From: Actinoplanes octamycinicus
GTDB taxonomy: Bacteria > Actinomycetota > Actinomycetes > Mycobacteriales > Micromonosporaceae
Length of the DNA: 64,000 bases
Assembly: GCF_014205225.1 (NCBI RefSeq)
Contig: NZ_JACHNB010000001.1
Coordinates: forward strand, 6,553,501 to 6,617,500
Direction: 5' to 3'
The notes beneath the pieces were generated by a model, which saw only the letters and a program-made list of their open reading frames with translations, was not told the DNA's origin and did no database searches. Below, piece after piece: positions 52,240-60,805 of the stretch (the stretch's first letter is position 1; each line of letters opens with the position of its first letter). The position numbers and the translations under genes are program-made.

Positions 52240-52920
52240 ATGAGCGACATCGGCGAGGCACTGACCGTCAACCGCTACCCCGGCCGGGTGCTGGTGCTGG
52301 CGCGCACCGGCGACGGTGAGCTGACCGGCGTCTACGCGCTCACCGGGCGCAGCCCGTCGTCGAAGGCGCGCCGGATCGTGCCCGGCGACGCCGAACTCCG
52401 GGTCGAGGCGACCGGCGAGCACGCGCACGACCGCCTGCGGCACTACACGGCGGCGCACAGCGACGACCGGTGGACCGTCTTCGGCAACGGCGAGCAGGTG
52501 ACCACGGTCTTCGAGCGGCTGTCCGCGGGCGCGCACCCGGCCGTGGCGCTCGACGAGCTGGACTACGAGCCGGACCCGCCGATCTGGACGCCGCGGATCA
52601 CCGTCGTGGTCGACCGTCGTGACGGGACGGCCTGGCTGGGCGCGGCCCGGCGCGGCGGCGGCCGCCGGGAGAGCACCGACGTCACCGTCACCACGCTGCG
52701 CGACCTGGCGGTCGGCGACGTCGCGCTGCTCACCACCTACACGTCGGACGGCACCGAGGTGACCACCGCGCCGCGCGTCCTCGATCTGACGACCACCGCC
52801 GCCACCGGCGACGAACTCCTCGACCTGGTGTGGTCCGCCCTCGACCCGGAGTTCCGGGTCGCCGCGGCGCAACTGTCGCCCCGCGCCGGCATCGCCGCGG
52901 TGCTGCGGCACGCCCCCTAG
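52240..52920 (+). CDS. IMP cyclohydrolase, PurO-like
   Basis: 226 residues from the ATG at 52240. The archaeal-type IMP cyclohydrolase pattern is seen: NRYPGRVLVLARTGDGELTGVYALTGRSPSSKARRIV, FGNGEQVTTVFERL and EPDPPIWTPRITVVVD. It would close FAICAR to IMP, the last step of purine synthesis, independently of PurH. In actinobacteria such genes can accompany a stand-alone AICAR transformylase; here the latter exists only as the remnant at 12973-13407. Presumably a normal purH lies elsewhere. Confidence 0.78.
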   Translation: MSDIGEALTVNRYPGRVLVLARTGDGELTGVYALTGRSPSSKARRIVPGDAELRVEATGEHAHDRLRHYTAAHSDDRWTVFGNGEQVTTVFERLSAGAHPAVALDELDYEPDPPIWTPRITVVVDRRDGTAWLGAARRGGGRRESTDVTVTTLRDLAVGDVALLTTYTSDGTEVTTAPRVLDLTTTAATGDELLDLVWSALDPEFRVAAAQLSPRAGIAAVLRHAP

Positions 52921-52940
52921 GATCGTGCGGTGATCGCATC

Positions 52941-53537
52941 GTGAGCCTCGGGATCGTCGGCCAGGCGGTGGGCCTGTTCGCCGTCACCAACATCGACGAC
53001 ATCCTGGTGCTGGCGCTGTTCTTCGCCCAGGGCGCCGGGCAGCGGCACACCTTCCGCACGATCATGATCGGTCAGTATCTCGGTTTCGCCGGGATCCTGG
53101 TGGTCGCCGCGGCGGCCGCGTTCGGGGCGACGTTCCTGCCCGAGGCGGCCATCCCGTACCTCGGGTTGCTGCCGCTCGCGCTCGGGATCAAGGCGGGGAT
53201 CCAGGCCTGGCGGCACCGGCGCGACGACGAGGAGCGGGCGGAGGCGCGCGCGGAGGGGCCGAAGAGCCTGGAGGTCGCCGCGGTGACCTTCGCCAATGGC
53301 GGCGACAACATCGGCGTCTACGTGCCGGTCCTCGCGACCGCGGGGGCCGGCGGGATGACCGTCTACGTGACCGTCTTCCTGCTCCTGGTCGCCGTCTGGG
53401 TGGTGGCCGGCCGGTTCTTCGCCACCCGGCCGGTGATCGCGAAGGCGCTCAGCCGCTGGGGGCATGTGCTGCTGCCGGTGGTGTTGATCGGGATCGGTCT
53501 GCTCATCCTGGTCGAGGGCGGCGCCTTCGGCCTCTAG
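52941..53537 (+). CDS. CadD-type cadmium resistance/transport protein
   Basis: 198 residues from the GTG at 52941. Five membrane segments, with the family features AVTNIDDILVLALFFAQ near the start and VTFANGGDNIGVYVPVLATAG in the middle; the acidic and polar residues within helices (NIDD, NGGDN) probably bind the metal. LysE-superfamily CadD proteins are linked to Cd2+ resistance. Monocistronic. IS debris follows its stop. Confidence 0.84.
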   Translation: MSLGIVGQAVGLFAVTNIDDILVLALFFAQGAGQRHTFRTIMIGQYLGFAGILVVAAAAAFGATFLPEAAIPYLGLLPLALGIKAGIQAWRHRRDDEERAEARAEGPKSLEVAAVTFANGGDNIGVYVPVLATAGAGGMTVYVTVFLLLVAVWVVAGRFFATRPVIAKALSRWGHVLLPVVLIGIGLLILVEGGAFGL

Positions 53538-53566
53538 GCGGTGTCTTCAACGGATCATGACCGTGG

Positions 53567-53683
53567 ATGAGGTACGGCGTGATCCGCCGCTATGAGCTGA
53601 CTGACATTGAGCCATTTTCATCGTGACGATGCAGGTCACGGCAGGGACAGATCGTGTGAGTCGACATAGGACGAGGCTCCCGG
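53567..53683 (+). mobile_element. IS remnants: transposase N-terminus and an IS end
   Basis: The frame at 53567 encodes MRYGVIRRYELTDIEPFSS and stops; VIRRYELTD...IEP is the N-terminus of an IS5-type transposase. The segment 53609-53683 (ending TCGACATAGGACGAGGCTCCCGG) repeats almost exactly at 55079-55151, the left end of the IS copy downstream. Thus two IS fragments are joined here, and the break falls within the first transposase. Confidence 0.7.
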
Positions 53684-53803
53684 TACGGACCCAGCGGGAC
53701 ACCCCGGTCTACGTGACCCCTTACGGCACGTACGGCGTGGTGCCCGGCACTCCGGCGAGCGCGCAGGTGGTGCGCGAGGCGCTGGCCGCCGCGAAGCGCT
53801 GAC
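53684..53803 (+). pseudogene. 3' tail of an interrupted gene
   Basis: Directly after the IS end, an open frame with good codon bias reads TTPVYVTPYGTYGVVPGTPASAQVVREALAAAKR and stops at 53801-53803. No start codon is available since the IS end precedes it. This is the likely C-terminus of a host gene cut by the insertion. Product not recognised. Confidence 0.45.
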
Positions 53804-53873
53804 CGTGGCGGCCGACCGCGGCCCGCGGCCCGCGGAGCGCGGGTCGCGGTCGGGGAACACGTAGGCGAGCGGC

Positions 53874-54410
53874 TCAGCGAACCCACCAGAGCTGCTGCGC
53901 GGGGTGGGACGGGAAGCAGTAGTACTGCTGAATCGGCGTGCCGTTCGCGGTGCCGTAGTTCGTCGCGTCCAGGCATTTGCCGAAGGTCGTCTGAATCTGG
54001 TAGAGGTCGTGCACGCCGTCGTTGTACACGAAGACGAACGAGAAATCCTGCTGGGCGTTGTAGTTGCAGTCGTATTGCTGGATTCGCGCGCCGTCGTTCG
54101 GGTTGCCGCCGACGACGTCCAGGCATTTGTCATACCACTTGCGTGTCTGGATCTTGTAGATCGACTGGTTCGAGAAGCCCTGGTTGTAGCTGCCGTTGCA
54201 GTCCCACAGCTGCAGGCGGGCGCCGTTGCCCACGGTGTCGCCGTTCTTGACGTCGAGGCAGCGGCCGGAGGCCTTGCCGATGATCGCCGCCCGGTGTGAG
54301 CTGTTTAGTGGCCCGTTGTTGGCCGATGCCGGCTGGGCTCCGATCGCGACAGTCCCTCCGCCGACTATCATGATCGCGATTATCGCCCGTGCGATGCGTT
54401 TGATCAGCAT
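53874..54410 (-). CDS. Secreted ricin-type beta-trefoil lectin
   Basis: 178 residues from the ATG at 54410, with GAGGA 7 nt upstream. Signal peptide MLIKRIARAIIAIMIVGGG... ending near ASA. The rest is one beta-trefoil with three repeats: GRCLDVKNGDTVGNGARLQLWDC, KCLDVVGGNPNDGARIQQYDC and KCLDATNYGTANGTPIQQYYC. No catalytic domain, so it is a free lectin; it likely binds galactose- or xylose-type polymers. Lower G+C than its surroundings and lying among IS debris, it may be a recent arrival. Confidence 0.85.
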   Translation of the reverse strand: MLIKRIARAIIAIMIVGGGTVAIGAQPASANNGPLNSSHRAAIIGKASGRCLDVKNGDTVGNGARLQLWDCNGSYNQGFSNQSIYKIQTRKWYDKCLDVVGGNPNDGARIQQYDCNYNAQQDFSFVFVYNDGVHDLYQIQTTFGKCLDATNYGTANGTPIQQYYCFPSHPAQQLWWVR

Positions 54411-54560
54411 GACGTTCCTCAATTCGTCGAGGCATGTGGATGTTCGGATCCTAGAAGCGTCGGCGAAATCCTGCTGCCCGACATCAACAAAGCGCGATGA
54501 CAATGCATTAATACGATGACAGCGGGTTAAAGCATCAAATTATCATCCGAAATGAAGATT

Positions 54561-54815
54561 TCAGGGGCACTGGGTGGGCGGTTGGCCCGGTTCGTGGCCC
54601 GCGGCGAGAGCCTTGTCGAGACAGGCGATGAGCTCCGCCGGTTTGAACGGTTTGCACAGGATGGCCGTGGCCTGCGCGTCGACCGGCCGGGAGTTGCCGA
54701 GGACGAGGCTGCCGCTGACGAAGCTGACCGGGAGGGTGGCGGTCGCCGGGTCCGCGCGGATCGTCCGGCAGAGTTCGACGCCGGTTAGGCGCGGCACGTC
54801 GATGTCGCTGACGAC
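54561..54815 (-). pseudogene. Truncated response-regulator receiver domain
   Basis: The frame reads VVSDIDVPRLTGVELCRTIRADPATATLPVSFVSGSL, then ATAILCKPFKPAELIACLDKAL. The phosphorylated Asp (SDID), the Ser/Thr and the Lys of a CheY-like domain are present, but the first two strands and helices are missing. The coding likeness ends sharply at about 54815 against a recombinase fragment. It is the 3' part of a receiver gene fused to mobile-element debris. Confidence 0.65.
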
Positions 54816-55065
54816 CGGACCAGCCAGAAGTTCACGCCGACCTTCGCGCAGATATCCCGCATCTACACGTACACCGCAAGCTCACGCTGGTTGCGGGAGA
54901 TCTCCAGACCAACAGCACGTCACCTGACCGGCCTCGCCTGGCTTCAATCAGATTCGGGAACTCCTCGCGTTCCTTCGTTGCGTGCCGAGACGCCGAACAG
55001 TCGTTGTCGGTGAACGACAGTGCATCCTTCCAGCCGTGCGCGTCGATTGCGCAGCCGGAGTTCCG
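54815..55065 (-). pseudogene. Serine recombinase (resolvase domain) fragment
   Basis: Reading across one frameshift and one in-frame stop gives IDAHGWKDALSFTDNDCSASRHATKEREEFPNLIEARRG...GDVLLVW, EISRNQRELAVYV, stop, MRDICAKVGVNFWLVR. This is the middle of the catalytic domain of a large serine recombinase of the phage or actinomycete conjugative-element type. Both ends and the catalytic serine region are lost. It marks an earlier integrated element at this locus. Confidence 0.7.
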
Positions 55066-55078
55066 GCAACACTCACTG

Positions 55079-55789
55079 AGCCATTTCATCGTGACGGTGC
55101 AGGTCACAGCTGGGGTGGAGAGCTGGTGTCGACATAGGACGAGGCTCCCGGCAAGACAGCAGTCGACCAAGATCCGATGCCCCAACCGGGAGCCTCGCTG
55201 TGCTGTCTTACCCCTCCCGCGATTCCGTTGTCCATTCGCAGCCTGAACCACCTCGCGTGCCTCATCCGAGCTCACCGTGACAAGAAGCGCTCAAGGTGGC
55301 GGCACCTCGACCCGGGCCGGCAAGCCCTGCTCGCCCTGGCTCACCTGCGTAACGGCGACACCTCGGCCCGGCTCGCCTGCGGTTTCGAGATCGGCCTGAC
55401 GACAGCCTGGCGCTACGTCCGCGAGGCCATCGACCTGCTCTCGGCTACCGTTGACGACCTGAACACCGTCATGAGCAGGGTCGCGGCTGCTGGCCTACGC
55501 CATCCTCGACGGCACGCTGATCCCGATCGATCGGGTCGCCGACCGGAAGCCCCACTTCTCCGGCAAACACCGCCGGCTCGGCGTGAACGTGCAGGTCATC
55601 GCCGCTCGGGCAGGTCGGCTGATCTGGGCCTCCGCCGCGCTGCCGGGCTCGACCCATAACCTGACCGCGGCCCGCACCCACCAGATCATCGATGCGCTGA
55701 CCAGGGCGAAAGTAGTGACGTTCGCCGACAAGGCCTACCAAGGCGCCCGGGGGCCGGTACGCCGGGAGCCGCTCGCCCTGGGACGCTAA
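55079..55789 (+). mobile_element. Degraded IS5-group insertion sequence with frameshifted transposase
   Basis: The left end (55079-55151) matches that at 53609. CGAGGCTCCCGG (55140-55151) pairs with 55186-55197. The transposase starts near GTG 55199, needs one base removed near 55215 (TACCCCTCCC) to enter SAIPLSIRSLNHLACLIRAHRDKKRSRWRHLDPGRQALLALAHLRNGD, shifts again near 55490, then reads AYAILDGTLIPIDRVADRKPHFSGKHRRLGVNVQVIA and GSTHNLTAARTHQIIDALTRAKVVTFADKAYQGARG. It ends at about 55770 without the C-terminal DDE part and right end. Confidence 0.8.
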
Positions 55790-55840
55790 GAGCGGGGCTC
55801 CGGTCGTACCGGAAGGGTTGAGCCGGAGCGGGCGTTGCGG

Positions 55841-56248
55841 TCAGCGGTGCAGGCCGGTGAGACGGCTGAGGGCGGCGAAGCCGTCGTCGGAGCCCGGCCA
55901 GTGCCGGCGGACCGCGTCCAGGCCGGCCCGGCGGACCGTGGAGCGCAGCACCGCGACCACGATGATCGCGTCGTCGGCGTAGCCGAGCACCGGGATGAAG
56001 TCCGGGATCAGGTCGAACGGGACCGCGAGATAGCCGATCAGCAGCCCGAGCCGGATCCGCACGCCGCGCGGCAGGGTGCGGTCGGCGGCCAGCCGGCGCA
56101 GCAGCCGCAGCAGGTCGGGGAGCAGGCGGAGGGCCTCGGTGAGCTGCGCCTTGCCGGGTGTGGCGGCGAGCAGGGCGATCAGCAGCGCGATCCAGGCGAG
56201 CAGGAGGGCCACACCGACGCCGATCAGGGTCTGCCACCACCAGTCCAT
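55841..56248 (-). CDS. DUF1232 (YkvA-like) membrane protein
   Basis: 135 residues. N-terminal helix TLIGVGVALLLAWIALLIALLAA and the DUF1232 signature LLIGYLAVPFDLIPDFIPVLGYADDAIIVVAVLRS at residues about 68-102. The family is widespread and of unknown role. The IS debris ends 50 bp from its 3' end. Confidence 0.87.
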   Translation of the reverse strand: MDWWWQTLIGVGVALLLAWIALLIALLAATPGKAQLTEALRLLPDLLRLLRRLAADRTLPRGVRIRLGLLIGYLAVPFDLIPDFIPVLGYADDAIIVVAVLRSTVRRAGLDAVRRHWPGSDDGFAALSRLTGLHR

Positions 56249-56288
56249 GCCTCATCCTCTCCCGGACCCCCGGCGGTCGTTCCTCGAT

Positions 56289-57257
56289 TCAGCCGAGACC
56301 GGGCAGCAGATCGTCCCAAGCGGACAGCTCGGTGAGCAGGCCGGGCTCGGTGGCCCGGGCGCGCAGCCCGTTGGCGGCCTGGAGCAGCGCGCGGGTCAGC
56401 TTGACCCGGTGGACGTCCGCCGGGGCGATCTCACGCCAGGCGGTCGGCAACGCCCGGGCCGCCTCGCGGGTGAGCGGCAGCACCGCGAGGCATCCGCGGA
56501 TCAGCTCGTCGGCGGAGTGCTCGCCGAGCGGGGTGCCGGCCGCGCACCGGGCCAGCGTCAGGGCGTGTTCGGCGGGCGGCACGGGCGGTTCCTCGGCGAG
56601 CAGCCAGTCGTGGAAGGCGGACGCCCGGCCGGTGTGGGACGGATGCTCGGCCGCGACCGTGTGGACGGCGGCGTGCGCCATCCGGAACCAGTCCGCGCCG
56701 GGTTTCCGGCGCGGCGGGGCCTGTTTCGCGACGCTCGCGTAGACGCCACGGTGGACGGCGTGGAAGGCGCGGCGGTCGAACGACTCGCCCAGCGGCAGCC
56801 AGTCGGCGGCGGAGATCTTCGCGAGGTGGCCGCGCGGCCAGCGGCGGCCGGTGTCCCGGCCGTTCACGATCGCCTGGGACTGTGACTCGGCGACCCGGAA
56901 GTACTGGTCCTCCAGGCCGGGCTGCGGCACCGGCACGATCTCGTAGCCGAGCCGGCGCAGCTCGTGGGCGATCGGCCGCCACTTCAGCGGTTTGGGCATC
57001 CGGTGCAGCTGGCCCATCAGGAGCGTGCCGTGCCAGAGCGCGTCTCGGTGCTCGCGCTCGTAGTACGCCTCGAGCAGTCCCCAGTCGCGCAGCAGGTTGC
57101 CGGAGAAGCCGAGGATGCCCTCGTCGCCCGGCGGCCCGATCCGCTGCTCCAGCTCGGCCGGTCGGTGCGCGGGCGGGATCCCGCGGACCCGGCCGGTGGC
57201 GAGCAGCTCCAGGGTCAGCTCGATCGCCTGTTCACGGTCGCGCGGCCGATATCCCAC
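56289..57257 (-). CDS. Hypothetical protein
   Basis: 322 residues from the GTG at 57257; the frame is open further upstream without coding character. The chain is soluble, rich in Leu, Arg and His, largely helical, with phrases EQAIELTLELLATGRVRGIPPAHRPAELEQRIG and HGTLLMGQLHRMPKPLKWRPIAHELRRLGYEIVPV. The first 100 residues look like a small alpha/beta sensor or SUKH-like fold. I recognise no family. It is 40 bp from the DUF1232 gene start. Confidence 0.6.
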   Translation of the reverse strand: MGYRPRDREQAIELTLELLATGRVRGIPPAHRPAELEQRIGPPGDEGILGFSGNLLRDWGLLEAYYEREHRDALWHGTLLMGQLHRMPKPLKWRPIAHELRRLGYEIVPVPQPGLEDQYFRVAESQSQAIVNGRDTGRRWPRGHLAKISAADWLPLGESFDRRAFHAVHRGVYASVAKQAPPRRKPGADWFRMAHAAVHTVAAEHPSHTGRASAFHDWLLAEEPPVPPAEHALTLARCAAGTPLGEHSADELIRGCLAVLPLTREAARALPTAWREIAPADVHRVKLTRALLQAANGLRARATEPGLLTELSAWDDLLPGLG

Positions 57258-57368
57258 GCCCGGCAGCGTAGTCAGCGCCGTGGGCTCCGGCGAGGCGATT
57301 AGCGGCTCCACCCGGAGCAGGTGGAGCGCGGCAAGGCCGGGGCAGCGCCGGGACGGTACTGTCACTCG

Positions 57369-58247
57369 ATGGGGAGTGGATCACCGGTCGTGTATCGCCA
57401 CGGATTGAACGACAGCACGCGGTGGCAGGGCTTCGCGCTGCGGCCCGGGGACATCGTGATCAGTGCGCCGTCGAAGTGCGGCACCACCTGGATGCAGATG
57501 ATCTGCGCCCTGCTGATCTTCCGGACCCCGGCCCTGCCCGGCCCGCTGACCAGCCTGTCGCCCTGGCTGGACATGTGCCTGCGGCCGGTCGACGAGGTGT
57601 CCGGCACGCTCGCGGCGCAGCGCCACCGGCGGTTCATCAAGACGCACACGCCGCTGGACGGGCTGCCGTGGCGCTCCGATGTGACCTACCTGGTGGTCGG
57701 CCGGGACCCGCGCGACGTCGCCGTGTCGATGAACCACCACCGGCGCAACCTGGACGCCGAGGTCATCCACCGGCTGCTGCCCGGCAGCGGCCGGGCGGCG
57801 TCCCGGCCGCCCGGCGACCGGGAGCGGGTGCTGCAGTGGTTCCAGGACTCGCTGCCCGGTCTGGTGCACCACCTCGGGCAGGCCTGGGAGCGCCGCGACG
57901 ACCCCGCGGTGCTGCTGGCCCACCACGCCGACCTGACCCGCGACCTGGACGGCGAGATGCGCCGGATCGCCGACCGGCTGGGCATCGCCGTCCCGGAGCG
58001 GGAGTGGCCGGCGCTGGTCGCCGCGGCCGGCTTCGACGCGATGCGGTCCCGGGCCGGCGAGCTGGCGCCGGACGAGCAGCTCGGCCTGTTCACCAGCAAC
58101 GAGGCGTTCTTCCGCTCCGGCCGGTCCGGCCAGTGGCGCGACCTGCTCACCGACGACGACCAGGCCGCCTACGACATGGCGGTGCGTGCGCTGGCCGCCC
58201 CCGGCTGCGTCGACTGGCTGCACCACGGATCCACGATCAGGAGCTGA
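57369..58247 (+). CDS. PAPS-dependent sulfotransferase
   Basis: 292 residues from the ATG at 57369. 5'-phosphosulfate loop SAPSKCGTTWMQMI at residues 32-45 and 3'-phosphate motif VTYLVVGRDPRDVAVSMNHHRR at about 100-121; FKTHTP-like segment RRFIKTHTPLDGLPW carries the conserved catalytic-region Lys/His. It transfers sulfate from PAPS to a hydroxyl or amine of a small molecule. No sulfate-activation genes nearby. Overlaps the end of the TetR remnant by 11 nt. Confidence 0.86.
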   Translation: MGSGSPVVYRHGLNDSTRWQGFALRPGDIVISAPSKCGTTWMQMICALLIFRTPALPGPLTSLSPWLDMCLRPVDEVSGTLAAQRHRRFIKTHTPLDGLPWRSDVTYLVVGRDPRDVAVSMNHHRRNLDAEVIHRLLPGSGRAASRPPGDRERVLQWFQDSLPGLVHHLGQAWERRDDPAVLLAHHADLTRDLDGEMRRIADRLGIAVPEREWPALVAAAGFDAMRSRAGELAPDEQLGLFTSNEAFFRSGRSGQWRDLLTDDDQAAYDMAVRALAAPGCVDWLHHGSTIRS

Positions 58248-58575
58248 TTCCGGTACGCCGTGAGCGCAGCCCGTCGAACAGAACCGTCAACGACCGGTCG
58301 AGGGTCGACTCCGGATAGTCCCCGGTCTCCGCTGCCATGCTCGCGCCCCGCAGCAGCGCCAGTACCTCGGGCATCCCCACGTCCTCCCGGATCACGCCGG
58401 CCGCCTGCCCGTCCCGCAGCAGCCGCTGCAGCGTCGCCCGCATCCGGCCCCGCTGGTCCTCCTGCCCTTCCTTGACGTCGACGCCGGCGTGCCGCAGGGC
58501 GTCGGTCAGCGCCTTCTTGCTCCCCGCGTCCGCGACGATCCGGGTGAAGAACGTGAAGAACGCGGTCTCCGGCTC
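58237..58575 (-). pseudogene. TetR-family regulator C-terminal half (HTH lost)
   Basis: Typical ligand-binding region of a TetR protein: EPETAFFTFFTRIVADAGSKKALTDALRHAGVDVKEGQEDQRGRMRATLQRLLRDGQAAGVIREDVGMPEVLALLRGAS. The N-terminal 80-90 residues with the helix-turn-helix are absent. Upstream sequence in this frame has no family likeness; instead a plus-strand gene tail begins. A deletion therefore joined two genes. Confidence 0.65.
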
Positions 58576-58588
58576 TCGCCGCCCGGCT

Positions 58589-58749
58589 CGCGGCTCGCCC
58601 AGTGGGCGGCGATGCCCAGCCCGATGGCGCGGGCCTTCGTCGACGGTTTGCTCGCCGAGCGGCACTTCGACATCGCCGACGAGGTGGACGCGGTGAGCCG
58701 GGCGACGATCGTCCCGCCGGTCAACGGTCAGCATCACGCGGCGGCATAG
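58589..58749 (+). pseudogene. Possible 3' tail of a deleted gene
   Basis: The plus-strand frame LAQWAAMPSPMARAFVDGLLAERHFDIADEVDAVSRATIVPPVN ends at 58747-58749. Its codon use is good and it reads like a protein C-terminus, whereas the antisense frame here has no likeness. No start of its own. Product unrecognised. It lies between the TetR remnant and the fadH-type promoter. Confidence 0.3.
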
Positions 58750-58762
58750 TCACTTTCTTTAG

Positions 58763-58782
58763 TATGCAACTGTTTGTATAGT
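58763..58782 (+). promoter_or_regulatory. Promoter with PadR-like operator; probably leaderless transcript
   Basis: TATGCAA (58763-58769) and TTGTATA (58774-58780) form a dyad with one mismatch around CTGT; ATGCAACTGTTTGTAT resembles PadR boxes. A -10-like TATAGT lies at 58777-58782, placing the transcript start at about the ATG at 58790. A PadR regulator is the last gene of this operon, which suggests feedback control (inference). Confidence 0.65.
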
Positions 58783-58789
58783 CGCCGTC

Positions 58790-60796
58790 ATGACGAGCCG
58801 CTATCCGACGTTGCTGAGCCCGCTGGACCTCGGCCACACGGTGCTGCGTAACCGCGTGGTCATGGGGTCGATGCACACCAAGCTCGAGGACCGCCTCAGC
58901 GACCTGCCGAAACTCGCCGCCTACTTCGGCGAGCGGGCCAAGGGCGGGGTCGGGCTGATGGTCACCGGCGGCTACGCGCCGACCTGGCGGGGCTGGCTGG
59001 CCCCGTTCGCCAGCCGGATGACCACCGGGCGGCACGCGGACGCGCACCGGGTCGTCACCGACGCGGTGCACGAGCACGACGGCAAGATCCTGCTCCAGGT
59101 GCTGCACGCCGGGCGGTACGGCTACCACCCGTTCACCCAGGGCGCCTCGAGCCGGAAGTCGCCGATCACCCCGTTCCGCCCGCGCGCCCTGTCGACCCGG
59201 CAGGTGGAGCGGACCGTGAACAGCTTCGCCCGGGCCGCCCGGCTGGCGAAACGGGCCGGTTACGACGGCGTCGAGATCATGGGCTCCGAGGGCTACCTGA
59301 TCAACCAGTTCCTCGCCGCCCGCACCAACGACCGCACCGACGCCTGGGGTGGCTCGGCCGCCAAGCGGATGCGCTTCCCGATCGAGGTGGTCCGCCGCAC
59401 CCGGGACGCGGTCGGCGACGACTTCATCGTGCAGTACCGGATCAGCCTGCTCGACCTGGTGGACAACGCGCAGAGCTGGGCGGAGACCGTCGAGCTGGCC
59501 CGGGAGCTGCAGACCGCCGGGGTCTCGCTGTTCAACACCGGGATCGGCTGGCACGAGGCCCGGGTGCCGACCATCGTCACCTCGGTGCCGCCGGGCGCCT
59601 TCGCCTGGGTGACCGGGAAGCTGCGCAAGGAGGTGAGCGTCCCGGTCGTCGCCTCCAACCGGATCAACCGGCCGGAGGCCGCCGAGCAGATCCTCGCCGC
59701 CGGGGAGGCCGACCTGGTGTCGATGGCCCGGCCGCTGCTCGCCGACGCCGAGTGGGTGGTCAAGGCCGCCGAGGGGCGGGAGCGCGAGATCATCACGTGC
59801 ATCGCCTGCAACCAGGCCTGCCTGGACCACACGTTCCAGAACCAGCGGGCGTCCTGCCTGCTCAACCCCCGGTCGGGGCGGGAGACCGAGCTGGTGCTGC
59901 TGCCCACCCGTACGGTAAAAGATCTTGCTGTGGCCGGTGCCGGACCGGCCGGTCTGGCCGCGGCGATCGAGCTGGCCGGGCGGGGGCACCGGGTGACGCT
60001 CTTCGAGGCGGCCGACCAGATCGGCGGGCAGTTCAAGCTGGCCGCGCGGGTGCCCGGCAAGGAGGAGTTCGCCCGGACGCTGGACTACTACCGGCACATG
60101 ATCGACGTGCGCGGGGTGACGCTGCGGCTCGGTACCCGGGCGACCGTGGACGACCTCGCCGGGTTCGACGAGGTGGTGATCGCGACCGGGGTGCGGCCGC
60201 GGATCCCGGAGATCCCCGGCGTCGACCACCCGAAGGTGCTGACCTACCAGCAGCTGATCGACGGCGCGCCGGCCGGCGACCGGGTGGCGATCATCGGGGC
60301 CGGCGGGATCGGGTTCGACGTCGGCGAGTTCCTGCTGCACGAGCCGCACGAGCCGCTCGACGACTGGATGCGGCGCTGGGGCGTGACCGACCCGGAGACC
60401 GCACCGGGCGGGCTGGCCACCAAGGTGAAGGTCGAGGCGCGGCGCCAGGTCCACCTGCTGCAGCGCAAGACCACCGCGCTCGGCAAGGACCTCGGCAAGA
60501 CCACCGGCTGGGTGCACCGGACGACGCTCAAGGACTCCGGGGTGACGATGCTGCGCGGCGTCGAGTACCGGCGGATCGACGACGAGGGCCTGCACCTCAC
60601 CGTCGGTGACAAGGAACAGGTGCTCGCGGTCGACACCGTGGTGCTGTGCGCCGGGCAGACCTCGGTGCGCGAGCTGGCGGAGCCGCTGCGGGAACGCGGC
60701 GTCACCGTGCACGTCATCGGCGGCGCCGACGTGGCCGCCGAACTCGACGCCAAGCGGGCGATCAAGCAGGCGACCGAGCTCGCCGCGTCTATCTAG
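58790..60796 (+). CDS. fadH: 2,4-dienoyl-CoA reductase-like FMN/FAD/Fe-S oxidoreductase
   Basis: 668 residues. N-terminal old-yellow-enzyme barrel (1-360) with NRVVMGSMHTKLED and HAGRYGY; a 4Fe-4S cluster region CIACNQACLDHTFQNQRASCLLNP (about 341-364); then FAD (AVAGAGPAGLAAAIELAGRG) and NADPH (IIGAGGIGFDVGEFLL) Rossmann motifs. The size and domain order match FadH, which removes double bonds in beta-oxidation of unsaturated fatty acids. A crotonase gene follows after 9 bp. The exact substrate could differ from dienoyl-CoA. Confidence 0.88.
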   Translation: MTSRYPTLLSPLDLGHTVLRNRVVMGSMHTKLEDRLSDLPKLAAYFGERAKGGVGLMVTGGYAPTWRGWLAPFASRMTTGRHADAHRVVTDAVHEHDGKILLQVLHAGRYGYHPFTQGASSRKSPITPFRPRALSTRQVERTVNSFARAARLAKRAGYDGVEIMGSEGYLINQFLAARTNDRTDAWGGSAAKRMRFPIEVVRRTRDAVGDDFIVQYRISLLDLVDNAQSWAETVELARELQTAGVSLFNTGIGWHEARVPTIVTSVPPGAFAWVTGKLRKEVSVPVVASNRINRPEAAEQILAAGEADLVSMARPLLADAEWVVKAAEGREREIITCIACNQACLDHTFQNQRASCLLNPRSGRETELVLLPTRTVKDLAVAGAGPAGLAAAIELAGRGHRVTLFEAADQIGGQFKLAARVPGKEEFARTLDYYRHMIDVRGVTLRLGTRATVDDLAGFDEVVIATGVRPRIPEIPGVDHPKVLTYQQLIDGAPAGDRVAIIGAGGIGFDVGEFLLHEPHEPLDDWMRRWGVTDPETAPGGLATKVKVEARRQVHLLQRKTTALGKDLGKTTGWVHRTTLKDSGVTMLRGVEYRRIDDEGLHLTVGDKEQVLAVDTVVLCAGQTSVRELAEPLRERGVTVHVIGGADVAAELDAKRAIKQATELAASI

Positions 60797-60805
60797 GGAC
60801 AAGCC

